Shown here: positions 17,125-29,700 of the stretch, in pieces
Layout: every line of letters begins with the position of its first letter
Numbering within the stretch: position 1 is the first letter of the stretch
DNA from: Cacajao melanocephalus
Taxonomy: Eukaryota; Chordata; Mammalia; Primates; Pitheciidae
Assembly: GCA_963573385.1 (NCBI GenBank)
Contig: CAUYLG010044539.1
Location: 78,552-142,551, forward strand
Length of the DNA: 64,000 bases
Direction of reading: 5' to 3'
Translations under genes and position numbers: made by a program
Notes under the pieces: model-generated
The model's database searches: none
What the model saw: only the letters and a program-made list of their open reading frames with translations
Told to the model about the DNA's origin: nothing

Positions 17125-17699
17125 CTAATATTTATACTAGTAACATGTCAAAGAGTTCATAGATTTCAGCTCAAAGAAACTGATAAAATACAGAGCCTGG
17201 CATATTGTAGCTGCCCAATTATAGCTCGCTAGAACAACAAATGTGGCAAATACCTTTACCCTAAAAAGAATCAATTTCAGTATCTTCCCCTAGTAATATT
17301 TAAGTAAGATACCAATTGGCAGTATCTAAAGGTTGCTATTATATCATTAACTAAAAGAAAGCAGCAGCATGAAATCCTTCCTATAATCCATTGGAAAAAA
17401 AAAAAAGAGTTCCTATCCCAAACATGAAACCTTAAAATGTAATGCTTTAATCTATGTAATCTCAATTCCTGATACGGGATTAACCAAAGAACTGATTAAT
17501 CTCATATCAGGTCTATCTTATATTTTAAAATAATTTATTATAATATTTACTCTTTACATTTATACATTATACTCATTGCCAGCATAAGCTAGATACCACT
17601 TTTAAAAAATTTTAATCAACTGTGTACTACCTCTAGGATTTTTTTTTTTTTTTGCTGTATCTGTGTATTACCTGTATTATTTACTTAACATTTACATTA

Positions 17700-18325
17700 A
17701 AATGTATTCACTTTTAACAGCTTTATTGAGATATAATAACATTTACATTTAAGTGTGTAATTCAATGATCTTTCATATTTATAGAGTTGCGAGGATATCA
17801 CCACAATCTAATTTTATAACATTTCCATTACCACAAAAGAAATCCCATACTCATGGCAGTCATTCCACATTTGTTCCTCTGCCACACATTCCCCAAGTCA
17901 CAAGCAATCATTAAATATCTGCTTTCTGTCTTTATAATTTACCTATTCTGGATATTTCATACAAATGAAATCATACCGTATGTGTTTTATGGGGGAATCT
18001 GGCTTTTTTCACTTAACATAATGTTTTCGAAGTTCATCCATGTTGTAACAGGTATCAGTACTTCCTTTTTATTGCTGAATTGTATCCCACTGCATACCAC
18101 ATTCACTTTATCGCTCATTGGTTAATGAACATTTTGGTTACTTATGAATAACACTGTTGTGAATATTTGTGTACAAGTCTTTGTGTGGCTATGTTTTCCT
18201 ATCTCTTGGTTTCACCTAGGAGTAGAACTGCTGGGTCATACGATAACTCTTTAACCTTTTGAGAAACTGTTTTCCAAAGAGGCTATACCATTTTACATTT
18301 CCATTAGCAATATATAAGGGTTTCA
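17700..18325 (-). mobile_element. L1M 3' end fragment
   Basis: Reverse L1: AACAGCTTTATTGAGATATA, GGATATTTCATACAAATGA, TCACTTAACATAATGTTTTC and GTAGAACTGCTGGGTCATAC follow the inverted L1 3' order. Same strand as KPNA3, intron 7. Confidence 0.82.
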
Positions 18326-18552
18326 ACTGACTCACCTTTTTAACTAAATTTCTTTGTCACTTCTGGATATCACTTACAAACAAAAGGTAACCAACAAATA
18401 AACAATGAAAATAAAACATTCTTATTATAGTTTCTACTGAAAGCCCCAGTCTAAAACCTGTTCCCCATTTTTTTTTAACAACTAGCACCTAACTAGAAAC
18501 ATTCTCCCTGACATTTCCTATTGAAACATGAAAAAGAATGGAAAGAGAATAG

Positions 18553-18862
<310 letters not shown>

Positions 18863-19155
18863 CTTTGTTTTTGAGACGCGGTCTCACTCTGTCACCCAGG
18901 CTAGAATGCAATGCACAATCTCTGTTCACTGCAACCTTTGCCTCTCAGGCTCAAGCAATCCTCTCGCCTCTGTCTCCTGAGTAGCTGAGACTACAGGCAA
19001 GTGCCATCGTGCAAAGCTCATTTTTAAATATTTTGTAGGGATGTGGTTTTATCATGTCACCCAGGCTGGTCTTGAACTCCTGGATTTAAGTGATCTGCTT
19101 GCCTTAGCCTCCCAAAATGCTGAGATTACAGGTGTGAGACTCCCGTGGCCTGGCG
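18863..19155 (-). mobile_element. Alu element, full length (older)
   Basis: Reverse Alu from TTGAGACGCGGTCTCACTC to GTGAGACTCCCGTGGCCTGG; more diverged than its neighbour, so probably AluJ-like. Tandem with 18556-18862. Confidence 0.9.
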
Positions 19156-19675
19156 AGAATAGTATTCTTAATACATAATTCAATGCAACCTACTGCCATA
19201 TCACATACTACTTAAATCACCTCGATTACCACCTAAAGTTAGCTAAGTATCCCACACTGTAGGAAACAATGTATGTGGTAATATCAAGTAGTTTTCTATA
19301 AAGCTTGTGTCAGTTTCATTCAACAATAATTATTAGCCTATCTTAAGGAAAGTAAAATTTTAAATATGTCATAAGCTAAAAGGCAGAAAGCATTCAGCAT
19401 CTTGAAGATATTAGAAACAGAAATTTAAAATCCTGTTATCAGAGCATGATGTCTACTCCAAAAGATAAAACTCTACTCTCCTTTTAGTAACCATAATTAA
19501 AAATTTTTAATAATAGATTAATGATGGCTATAAAAAAGATATCTATCATCAAAAGTAACTTATAAAAGTCATTTTCAAAATGTTACAAGATAAAATTTAG
19601 TCTTTATTACAAAACTACTTCCTTGCCATCATTAAAAAATAAAAGTTCAGACAATAAGGAATTTAATTTACTTAC
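19156..19675. other. Intron 7, unassigned part next to exon 7
   Basis: AT-rich with no repeat recognised. It ends in the exon 7 donor side (minus strand GTAAGT). Confidence 0.5.
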
Positions 19676-19761
19676 TAGACTGCACAACGGCTTGAGTCTG
19701 TGCAGAAGTTCCTGATGCTATGTTAGTTAATGCCCAAGCAGCTTCAAACTGTAATGAAGGA
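19676..19761 (-). CDS. KPNA3: KPNA3 exon 7 (86 bp): ARM repeat 2, major NLS site
   Basis: It begins with the last base of an Asn codon, then [17 protein letters not shown] and [11 protein letters not shown], ending with the first base of the next Asn codon (about residues 128-157). [11 protein letters not shown] carries the conserved Trp...Asn pair of ARM 2 that clamps a lysine-rich NLS in the major site. Acceptor TAAACAG and donor GTAAGT. Its phases fit exons 6 and 8 exactly. Confidence 0.97.
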
Positions 19762-19905
19762 CTGTTTAAAATAAAAAAAAATCTTTTTAGACACGTAACT
19801 ACCACTTAAATTTATGAATCTTAAGACTAATATGGTATGGCTATCTTTTGCCTGGTCCTTGAATTTCACCTTTTTATAATCCAATTGCCTGTAGCCGTCT
19901 CTACT

Positions 19906-19972
19906 TTTTTTTTTTTTTGAGATAGAGTCTCTCTCTGTCACCCAGGCTGGAGTGCAGTGGCACCATCTCGGT
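19906..19972 (-). mobile_element. Alu 3'-end fragment
   Basis: T13 then GAGATAGAGTCTCTCTCTG and GGAGTGCAGTGGCACCATC, stopping at CTCGGTGCC. Only the last ~65 bp of an Alu are present, an unusual 5' truncation length. Confidence 0.85.
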
Positions 19973-20697
19973 GCCACCTGTCCACTTCTGGGGGACAGAA
20001 GTGGCTCCCAAAGCCAGTCACTATGAACCTGCTTCTTTATGTCCACTGGTATTGCAACATTTAGCCAGTCATTATTTCCCTTGACTTGGACTTCCTCTCC
20101 ACAGACACATCTAATCAATATATCATGTCGATTTTACATCTTAAACATTTCTTACATTTATAAACTCACCCCTAATATCAAGTGCTAACTGAGGCCTTTA
20201 TCATCTCACTTGAACCAGTATCACATCCTCTAGGCTGGTCTTAAAGCTAGAATCCCCTCTGTCTCCATTACACCATCTGCTTTATATACTGGAGATATTA
20301 TAAGGCTGCATAATCTTGTTGAAAAAACAAGATCATTATATTTTAGAATAGTGATGGAAGACCTCACAAAGAAAGTGCCAACTGAACTAGCTTTTCAAAG
20401 ATGGATTTAAAAAGAAAGGCATTGACAGTTGGAAATAAAAAAGGTATCATGCATGGAAGGATAATGATGTGCAGGAACAACAAGGATTAAATCAAGAGAG
20501 CTGAAGTTAAGAAGCAAACAAATAACAGGGTGTGTGTGTGTTTTAGGATGAGAGTGAAAAGTGTATTCTACAGATATGCTAAGGGTAGGCGGCATTGAAA
20601 AGGGGAGTAAAGAAAATAATGTTGGAATCAATGGTATGCAGAATGGCCAAAAAAGGTTAAAGGCTAACGTAGGAGATAACTGTTAAAAGACACATTG
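19973..20697. other. Intron 6 stretch, unassigned
   Basis: Contains a (TG)n run near 20530 and decayed L2-like text at 20340-20600. A small inverted repeat (CCACTTCTG...CAGAAGTGG) sits at 19981-20011. No gene signal. Confidence 0.4.
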
Positions 20698-20994
20698 GGG
20701 TTTAAACCTGTAGTCTCAGCACTTTGGGAGGTCCAACGCGGGCGAATCACTTAAGCCCAGGAGTTCGAAACCAGCCTGGGCAACATGGTGAGACCCCATC
20801 TTTGCAAAAAATTAAAAAATCAGCCAGACGTGGTAGTGCACGCCTACAGTCCCAGCTACTTGGGAGGCTAGGCAGGTGAGGAGGAGGGGATTGCTTAAGC
20901 CTAGGAGTTTGTGGCTACAATGAGCTATGATTGTGTCACTGCACTCCAGCCTGGGTGGCAAAGTAAAACCCTGTCTCAAAAAAAAAAAAAAAAC
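20698..20994 (+). mobile_element. Alu element (old, AluJ-like)
   Basis: Begins at TTTAAACCTGTAGTCTCAGC, lacking the first ~20 bp, with AluJ-like CTGGGCAACATGGTGAGACC and ending A18. Highly diverged. Confidence 0.9.
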
Positions 20995-21192
20995 ACATGA
21001 AGGAAAGACCTGTAAGGAAATTATCAATGTTAAGTTAGGATAGCTGAAAGAGTATAAATTCCCTTAAGTGGAATACCAAGACTGGGGGGGCGGGGGCAGT
21101 TTAAACAGCAAAAATTAAGATTAGACAAAGGTTAGGGAGTTTGAAGAAAAGCCTATTAACAGGGAAGAGAGCAAGCAAGGTTGTTAGTATCA

Positions 21193-21507
21193 AAAGGTTA
21201 AAGAATGCCAGGCACCATGGCTCACATCTGTAATCCCAGCACTTTGGGAGGCAGAGGCGGGCAGATCACCTGAGGTCAGGAGTTCGATACCAGCCTGGCC
21301 AATATGGCAAACCCCATCTCTACTAAAAATACAAAAATTAGCCAGATGTGAAGGCACATGCCTGTAATCCCAGCTGCTCAGGAGGCTGAGGCAGGAGAAT
21401 CGCTTGAATCTGGGAGAAGGTTGTGGTGAGCCAAGATTGCACCACTGCCCTCCAGCCTGGGTGACAGAGTAAGACTCCATCTCAAAAAAAAAAAAAAAGG
21501 TTAAAGA
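21193..21507 (+). mobile_element. Alu element with intact target-site duplication
   Basis: The Alu body is about 21205-21498 (CCAGGCACCATGGCTCAC to A15). A 12-bp direct repeat AAAGGTTAAAGA occurs at 21193-21204 and 21496-21507, a clean L1-machinery TSD. Confidence 0.95.
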
Positions 21508-21600
21508 GATCCAAGAACAAAAGGTTTTAAGGAGAATAAATGTCAGAGATACAGCAAGCAGTAAGGATGGAATATATATACAGGTTAAAAAAATGGAACA

Positions 21601-21741
21601 GGCCAAGCTTGGTGGCTCACGCCTGTAATCCAAGCACTTTGGAGGCCAAGGCGGGCGGATCACCTGAGGTTGAGAGTTCAAGACCAGCCTGATCAACATG
21701 GTGAAACCCCGTCTTTTAATAAATAAATAAATAAATAAAAT
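21601..21741 (+). mobile_element. Alu left arm only, with (AATA)n tail
   Basis: GGCCAAGCTTGGTGGCTCAC through CATGGTGAAACCCCGTC, then AATAAATAAATAAATA. The right arm is absent. Confidence 0.9.
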
Positions 21742-21787
21742 TTAAAAATGGAACATATGAGAAAATGAAGTAGCAGATAAGAACTAT

Positions 21788-23047
21788 GAGGGGACTTCAA
21801 AAAGCTCATGAAAAATGTGTATTATGAAAAAACTGCATGGATTTCAATTTTTTTGCACCAAAATAAACTCATACTAACTTCCTATACATGTCTGAACATG
21901 ATCTAGTTTGAGGCATTAAGAGGGGTAAGGAAAGACATCAATTTGAAAAGAGCCCCTAGGAGAGCAACATGAATTCTGCTAAAATTAAAGCAAAAACAAA
22001 CATCAAATTTATGATGAACCTTGGGTGAAATAACGGTGAAATCACTGATGTACTGACAAGTTTATGGAGACAATGCCCCCAAAGAAATCAGCAGTTTACA
22101 AACGGTTAACTCCTTTTAAGAAGGGACAAGTCGATGTTGAAGATGAAGTTTACAGTGGCAAACAATCCACATCAATTTCTGAGGAAAAAATGAATCTTGT
22201 TCTTGCCCTAACAGAAGATGACTGTTGATTAACAGCAGAAACAATAGCCAATATCATAGACATCTCAACTGGTTCAGCTTACACAATTATGACTAAAAAA
22301 TTAAAGTTCAGCAAACTTTACACTCGATAGGTGTCAAAACCATTGTGCCCAAATGAGCTGTAGATCATAGCAGAGCTTTCAATGAAAATTTTAAAACAAG
22401 TGGGAGCAAGATCCTAAAGCATTTCTTCAAAGAATTTTAAGAGGAGATCAAAGATGGCTTTCCCAGTATGATCTGACGAAAAAGCACAATCAAAGCAAAA
22501 ATGAACTTGTTAGGAGCAAAGGTAATGACTAAAAAGTTTTTGAGAATGCTCAAGCCATTATTCTCGTTGACTTTCTAGAGGGGCAAAGAATGATAACATC
22601 TGCTTATTATGAGACTGTTTTGAGAAAGTCAGGCAAAGCTTTAGCAGAAAAAAGGCTGGGAGAGCTTTACCAGAGATTCTTTCTCCATCACAATGTTCCT
22701 GATCATTCCTTTCATCAAACAAGGGCAATTTTGCAGGGCATCAATAGGAAATCATTAGGTATCCACCTTATAGTCCTGATTTGGCTCCTTCTGACTTCTT
22801 TTTGTTTCCTAATCTTAAAAAAAATCTGTAAAAGGCATCTGGTTTTCTTCAGTTAATAGCATGGAAAAGACTGCACTGACATGGTTGAATTCCTAGGACC
22901 TTCAGTTCTTTAGGGATAGACAATGGCTGGTAATATCACTTACAAAAGTGTCTTGACCTTGATGAAGCTTATGTTGAGAAATAAAGTTTATATATTTTAT
23001 TATTATCTTTTGATTCCACTTTTCCACAAACTTTAAAAATTTCCCCT
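21788..23047 (+). mobile_element. Hsmar2-like mariner transposon (dead)
   Basis: About 1.26 kb, bounded by GAGGGGACTTCAAAAAGCTC and, inverted, CACTTTTCCACAAACTTT with AAATTTCCCCT, with TA dinucleotides at both ends. The interior is a plus-strand Tc1/mariner transposase remnant with many stops and frameshifts. In the catalytic region the block FLHHNVPDHS replaces the usual DNAP motif, so the second catalytic Asp is His. The third block YSPDLAPSDFF keeps its Asp (the D34D position). The size and ends fit Hsmar2, a primate-lineage mariner. It sits in KPNA3 intron 6, antisense. Confidence 0.85.
22590..22856 (+). pseudogene. Mariner transposase C-terminal remnant
   Basis: An 88-residue open stretch inside the mariner. 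The first part is in the transposase frame (SAYYETVLRKSGKAL, EKRLGELYQRF, FLHHNVPDHSFHQTR). After ISRKSL-like text a frame change occurs and the true YSPDLAPSDFF block continues in another frame. It is inactive because the second catalytic Asp is lost and the frame is broken. Confidence 0.8.
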
Positions 23048-23339
23048 GTATATGATGAATTCTAGCAGAAGGTAGGTAATAAGAAGGTATATCAGAGGCA
23101 GAGAAGTAGTTTAAAAAAAAAAAAAAAAAAAGGGTAAGATAAAAAATAGTAAGATAGTATATGTTGCCTCAGACTGGAAGGAGAAAGTTATTAAGGTGGT
23201 TAGGTGGTTTGGCAAAATACTGGGAATGGGGGCCTTAAATGAGAAAACAGATAAATGTAAAAAATAAAATAACAAAGCCAGAGAAAGTCTTCCAAGATGT
23301 CATGTGAAAAAAAGAAAATAAGAAAAGATACAGAAAAAA

Positions 23340-23560
23340 TAAATGAGTGTAATAATAATAAATGGATATTTATTATAAGCTTGATATTGTGTAGAGTGCT
23401 TTGTATGTATTATTTCCATTCCTTACCATCACCTAATTTTTATAGATGAGGTATCTGAGGTTCAAAAGCCACTTCGATTTTCATCAACAGCAAACCCTGG
23501 ATTTGAACCACAGTCAATCTGGCTCCAAAGTATATGGTCTTTTACATTATAACACAACTT
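23340..23560 (+). mobile_element. Probable L2/MIR-type segment
   Basis: ATAGATGAGGTATCTGAGG, CTGGATTTGAACCACAGTC and AATCTGGCTCCAAAGTATA match the widely shared L2/MIR-like 3' text. Confidence 0.6.
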
Positions 23561-23601
23561 CCCATGACAAATCTATAAAGTCAGATCCAAATCACAAAAA
23601 A

Positions 23602-23894
23602 GTTTTTTTTTTGAAACACAGTCTTGCTTAGTCACCCAGGCTGGAGCATAATGGCACCGTCTCGGCTCACTGCAACCTCTGCCTCCCGGGTTCAAGCGAT
23701 TCCCCTGCCTTAGCCTCCTGATCAGCTGAGAGTACAGGCGCCTGCCAACATACCCGGCTAATTTTTGCACTTTTAGTAGAGATGGGGTTTCACCATGTTG
23801 GCCAGGCTGCTCTCGAACTCCTGACCTCATGATCCGCTCACCTCAACCTCCCAAAGTGCCGGTATTACAGGCATGAGCCACCACACCTAGCCAA
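23602..23894 (-). mobile_element. Alu element, full length
   Basis: Reverse Alu from TTGAAACACAGTCTTGCTTA to GCATGAGCCACCACACCTAG. Confidence 0.94.
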
Positions 23895-23904
23895 GAAAAA
23901 TTTT

Positions 23905-24012
23905 CTATTTTTGCTTTGGGTGGTGGTTACAGAGGTCTGTGTTTTATAATTATTCATTAGGCTACATATATTTAAGCATACTTTTCTGTATTATATATGC
24001 TATGTTTCACAG
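23905..24012 (+). mobile_element. L1M 3' end fragment
   Basis: GGTGGTGGTTACAGAGGTC, AATTATTCATTAGGCTACA and CATACTTTTCTGTATTATAT resemble the terminal L1M 3'UTR. Tentative. Confidence 0.4.
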
Positions 24013-24101
24013 ACACAACCACACAAATCCATATGAAAGGCTGGAAAGAAAAGGAAAAGAAAAAAAAAAGAAGAGAAGCTGGCCACAAACAAGGGGCCCT
24101 A

Positions 24102-24408
<307 letters not shown>

Positions 24409-24427
24409 TTAAAGGTGGAAGTAGAAT

Positions 24428-25685
<1,258 letters not shown>

Positions 25686-25781
25686 TTATCATCCCTTTCT
25701 AGACATTTGACTAGAATTGGTAAAATCCCAGATTTTATTAAATCATCGATTGGTGGATTTCTGTCACTGGATAATAGTTTT
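25686..25781 (-). CDS. KPNA3: KPNA3 exon 6 (96 bp): ARM repeats 1-2
   Basis: It completes the Arg codon (AG|A), then reads [18 protein letters not shown] followed by [13 protein letters not shown] and the first two bases of Asn (about residues 96-128). The NPPIDDLI turn and the LPILV helix are hallmarks of the importin alpha ARM 1/2 boundary. Acceptor TTCTTAG, donor GTAAGT. Downstream in the gene, intron 6 is 5.9 kb and carries an Hsmar2-like mariner and many Alus. Confidence 0.97.
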
Positions 25782-25919
25782 CTAAGAAAATAAATATAAG
25801 AAATTAATTGCTATAATTTTCAAACCGTGAAAAGAATTAACAATGTATTAACTTCTAGACTACCAGGTAACACAACTGAGGTATGACACAATTCTCTCTC
25901 TGGACAAATTAGTATTTAC

Positions 25920-25972
25920 CTTGCTGCCTGGACAGCACTCAATTGGACTACTGGGTTATCACTTGTGGCATT
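25920..25972 (-). CDS. KPNA3: KPNA3 exon 5 (53 bp): ARM repeat 1
   Basis: It encodes NATSDNPVVQLSAVQAA plus two bases (AG) of an Arg codon completed by the next exon (about residues 79-96). Acceptor TTGCAG and donor GTAAAT. This is the first helix region of the ARM solenoid. It sits 87 bp from exon 4 and 138 bp from exon 6, so exons 4-6 form a compact block of 404 bp including introns. Confidence 0.96.
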
Positions 25973-26059
25973 CTGCAATACCAAATGTAAATTTCAGAAA
26001 TGAAAAAAAAAATCAATTTCAAAATACTTCAGAATAAGAATATTAAATTAATAACATAC

Positions 26060-26089
26060 CTGCAATATAGCTTCTAGTGTTACATTTTG
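26060..26089 (-). CDS. KPNA3: KPNA3 exon 4 (30 bp microexon)
   Basis: Ten codons, QNVTLEAILQ (about residues 69-78), phase 0 on both sides, opening ARM repeat 1. The acceptor is TTTTTAAG (a purine-free U-rich tract followed by a non-C AAG) and the donor is GTATGT. At 30 bp this is close to the size where exon definition becomes difficult; it is followed by an 87-bp intron, so exons 4 and 5 may be recognised by intron definition. Skipping it would remove ten residues without a frameshift. Confidence 0.95.
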
Positions 26090-26170
26090 CTTAAAAAGAA
26101 AAAAAAAACATAGTTCAGCAAAATTACATTCATTAAATAGTGTATCTGCTAAAGTTAGAGTTAATATACT

Positions 26171-26476
<306 letters not shown>

Positions 26477-26537
26477 TAATTATCATTATAAAGTTGGTCT
26501 TATATTAAAAATGTTCTCCCAGTTACTATAAAAATTA

Positions 26538-26675
<138 letters not shown>

Positions 26676-26859
26676 TCAATAAATGCTTAAGTCGTCATAA
26701 AGACTGCTGTTAATAAAAAATCCATTATAACTATTTCAATTTATTAGGCAATTATGAACAAATACTGAACACATAAGGATAACATGAATTAAATGTGCAT
26801 ACTGCAAACCAATGACAAGGGTCACATTCTGGCTTTGGTTACAAAATTACCTGGCTTGC

Positions 26860-26863
<4 letters not shown>

Positions 26864-26903
<40 letters not shown>
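26864..26903 (+). repeat. (AC)20 microsatellite
   Basis: Forty uninterrupted bases of AC dinucleotide in intron 2, about 200 bp upstream (gene sense) of exon 3. Likely length-polymorphic. Confidence 0.98.
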
Positions 26904-26906
<3 letters not shown>

Positions 26907-26937
26907 ACACATAGATCATTAAGCACCAACTGGGTTG

Positions 26938-27228
26938 GTTTTTTTGGAGACAGAATATGGCTCTGTCACCCAGTCTGGAGTGCAGTGGCACAATCTCAGC
27001 TCACTTCCAACCTCTGCCTCCCAGGTTCAGGTGATTCTCTGCCTCAGCCTCCCGAGTAACTGGGATTACAGTCATGCACCATTACACCTGGCTAATTTTT
27101 GTATTTTTAGTAGAGATGCATTTTTGTCATGTTGGCCAGGCTGGTCTCAAACTCCTGGCCTCATGTGATCTGCCTGCCTTCCAGTCTCCCAAAGTGCTGA
27201 GATTACAGGCATGAGCACCATCCAGCAC
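26938..27228 (-). mobile_element. Alu element, full length
   Basis: TTTTTTTGGAGACAGAATATG to GGCATGAGCACCATCCAGC, reverse, just after the (AC)n tract. Confidence 0.93.
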
Positions 27229-28229
27229 CAACTGTTTTGATCATGTTGGTATGCCTCCTAATCTCTAGGAAAGATTTAAATTTGGAGATGCAGTATTATT
27301 ATAAAGTCTTGCAAATATATTTCAACTGGTATGCTAGTTTTCATCTACTTACAGCTAACAGTTACCTGCAGCAGTTTATTAAGAAACCAGCTTTATAAAG
27401 AAAAGAGTTTAATGCTCAAATGTTAAGGTCTGCCTATGCTTGCTGGGTGTGAGGAGTGGGAATTCATTAACATAAATGCTGCCTATTTGCCATCATTTCA
27501 GATTTAAACTCTTGCTCTCTGGCTTTTACAAACAAGAATTCTCTACTAGCAAATCAATTTCTACATTCACTGAAATTCAATTGTGTGTAATGACAACCTG
27601 TGCCATTTTACACATGTAACTGTGGATAAATCACCAATTTTTCTCTAGGTTTTTAGTTTCTCTACAGAATTCTAAAGCAAATTAGATCAACAGACTAAAT
27701 AATGTCTAACATCCTTTTCAATTTAAAATTTCAAAAGGTATATTTCTAGTGTTTGACATATTTACAAAGTATTTGATTATAACAGAAAAGTTACTGAAGA
27801 GATATTACTATTGATGTTAAAATTCAGATAAACTAGAAAATAAGATTCAGATACATATTTCTGTACATACATGGAAACATGCTTATCTGCATGCCAATAT
27901 ATATCTCAATCATTAGTAGTTTACTAATTTTCACTTGAATTAGCATACTTCTTTCGTAACTACTTAACTAATTCTAAAATATTTTAAAATTAAAGCAGCT
28001 CACAAACATTCAAATCCATGCATTGATATTTTACATGGTTTCAAGTGGCTTCCCATTGAATACTCATTAATTTAAAGTGGGAAAACTTGGCAGACAACAT
28101 TCTTGACCAAATGACAAAAGGTATCACCATCAGTAAAGAAGAAATCAACACTGTCTGCCTCCTGGGGTCTGGTGTACTAATGAAACATAACCTCTGTGGT
28201 AGTCCTAATCTAAATAAATAACCTGAGAA
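27229..28229. other. Intron 2 stretch without recognised features
   Basis: About 1 kb AT-rich, no named repeat or gene seen. Confidence 0.5.
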
Positions 28230-28745
28230 AAAGCCAGAATAGACCAAGTCTGTCATTCTACCAAAAAAAACAAAAACTATGCCCGTATTCTTCAAAAATG
28301 TAGTCATGAAAGATTAAGACTGAGGAAGAGTTCCAGATTGAAGGAGACTAAAGAAACATGACAACTAAATGTCATGTCTGACATTGGCCCTGGATCTTGG
28401 ATTTATAAAGGACATTACTGGGAACCAATCTAAATTGGTTCTATGGATTGAATGGTAGATTTTTACCTAAGTTAGACAAGTGTGCTGTGTACTTACATTG
28501 GGAAAGTGTCTGTTTTTATGAAATATAAACTGTTGTATTAAGGGAAATGAGGCATCATGCTTACAATTTAACTGGTTCAAGGAAAAAATGTATATAAAGA
28601 GAATAATGCAAATACGAAAATTGCTAGGGAACTGGGTTCTGAGTGAAGGATATATGATGTTTCTATACTACTCTCACAACTGTAAACCTCAAACTACAAA
28701 TTTGAAATTGTGTAAAATTTTTAAAAAATTAGTTATATTCTATGG
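28230..28745 (+). mobile_element. L1M 3'UTR fragment
   Basis: TCCAGATTGAAGGAGACTAA, GAAACATGACAACTAAATGT, ATGAGGCATCATGCTTACAA and GAAATTGTGTAAAATTTTT follow an old L1 3'UTR. Antisense to KPNA3. Confidence 0.7.
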
Positions 28746-29106
28746 TTTGTAATATATGGAACTCTTTAACATCTCTTGGATTTAATCTATTTTAAAAGTT
28801 TTAACAAAGTTTATTGACAAGTTAACCCCCACCCCTAAATGATTTTAACATTTATTTCATTCTTTGACTCTATTTTCCTCTAACTTTTCCAGAGCCTGAA
28901 CAATCAAGCTTCTAGAGGTCTTTAAGGAATCTGACTCCCTCTATTCCTCTTTCCCGTGTATTTCTGGAATAGAAGCAATATAAAGGATAAATACAACTAA
29001 AGCTTCCTACACATACAGAGCTCCAATCTGGGGATAGCATTTTATTATTATATAGGATGTGTGCTGTCTTTTTTGGTAGATACCCTTTGTCTGGCAAGGC
29101 AACTCC

Positions 29107-29530
29107 TTTCTATTCCTAACTTGCTAAGAACTTTTTTCTTTAAAGGCCATGAATGGGTGCTTAATTTTATCAAATTGTGCTTCTGTCCATCTCTTGAAAT
29201 GGATATATATTTCCACTTTCATCTGTAAGTATGTTAAATTAATAGATTTTCTAATATTAAACCATCCATGTAAGTCCTGAAATAAAACTTTATATAATTT
29301 TTTTTAAAGTAGTAATTCCTGAAATCAATTTGTTAGTATTTTATTTAGGATTTCTTTTCCTCAATGTTCCTAAGTGAAACTGGCTGATAAGCATCTTTAC
29401 TCAGACTGTCTTGGTCTGTTGCTTGGGGTCATGGTTTTGGCTAGCTTCATAAAATGAGCTGGAAGTGCTTCCTCTTTACCTTCTCTGAAATCATTTAATA
29501 AGGCTGGAATTACCTGTTCCTTCAATATCT
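29107..29530 (-). mobile_element. L1 ORF2 fragment (reverse)
   Basis: Reverse L1 ORF2: CATCTCTTGAAATGGATATA, ATATTAAACCATCCATGTAA, GGCTAGCTTCATAAAATGAG and GCTGGAATTACCTGTTCCTTC. Same strand as KPNA3. Confidence 0.7.
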
Positions 29531-29569
29531 GCCAATGAATGCTCAATGAAAATTCCCCTCAATATTAAC

Positions 29570-29700
29570 ATTTATTAAATGATATTACTGCTGGGTGATT
29601 ACATGGATATTCATTCACAAGTTTTATAAGTTATATTTATGTTTTGGGCATTCTGTTCAGTGCGTTATACTTTGATTAAAATAAAATTTTTAAAGTAACA
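29570..29700 (+). mobile_element. Possible L1M 3' end
   Basis: GCTGGGTGATTACATGGATA, then TTCATTCACAAGTTTTATAA and a tail-like AAAATAAAATTTTT. Weak. Confidence 0.35.

Noticed and set aside
21190..21699. 169-codon minus-strand open frame
   Set aside because: Antisense reading of two Alus.
22590..22856. Functional domesticated mariner transposase
   Set aside because: The second catalytic Asp is His, the frame breaks before the third catalytic block, and upstream transposase is full of stops.
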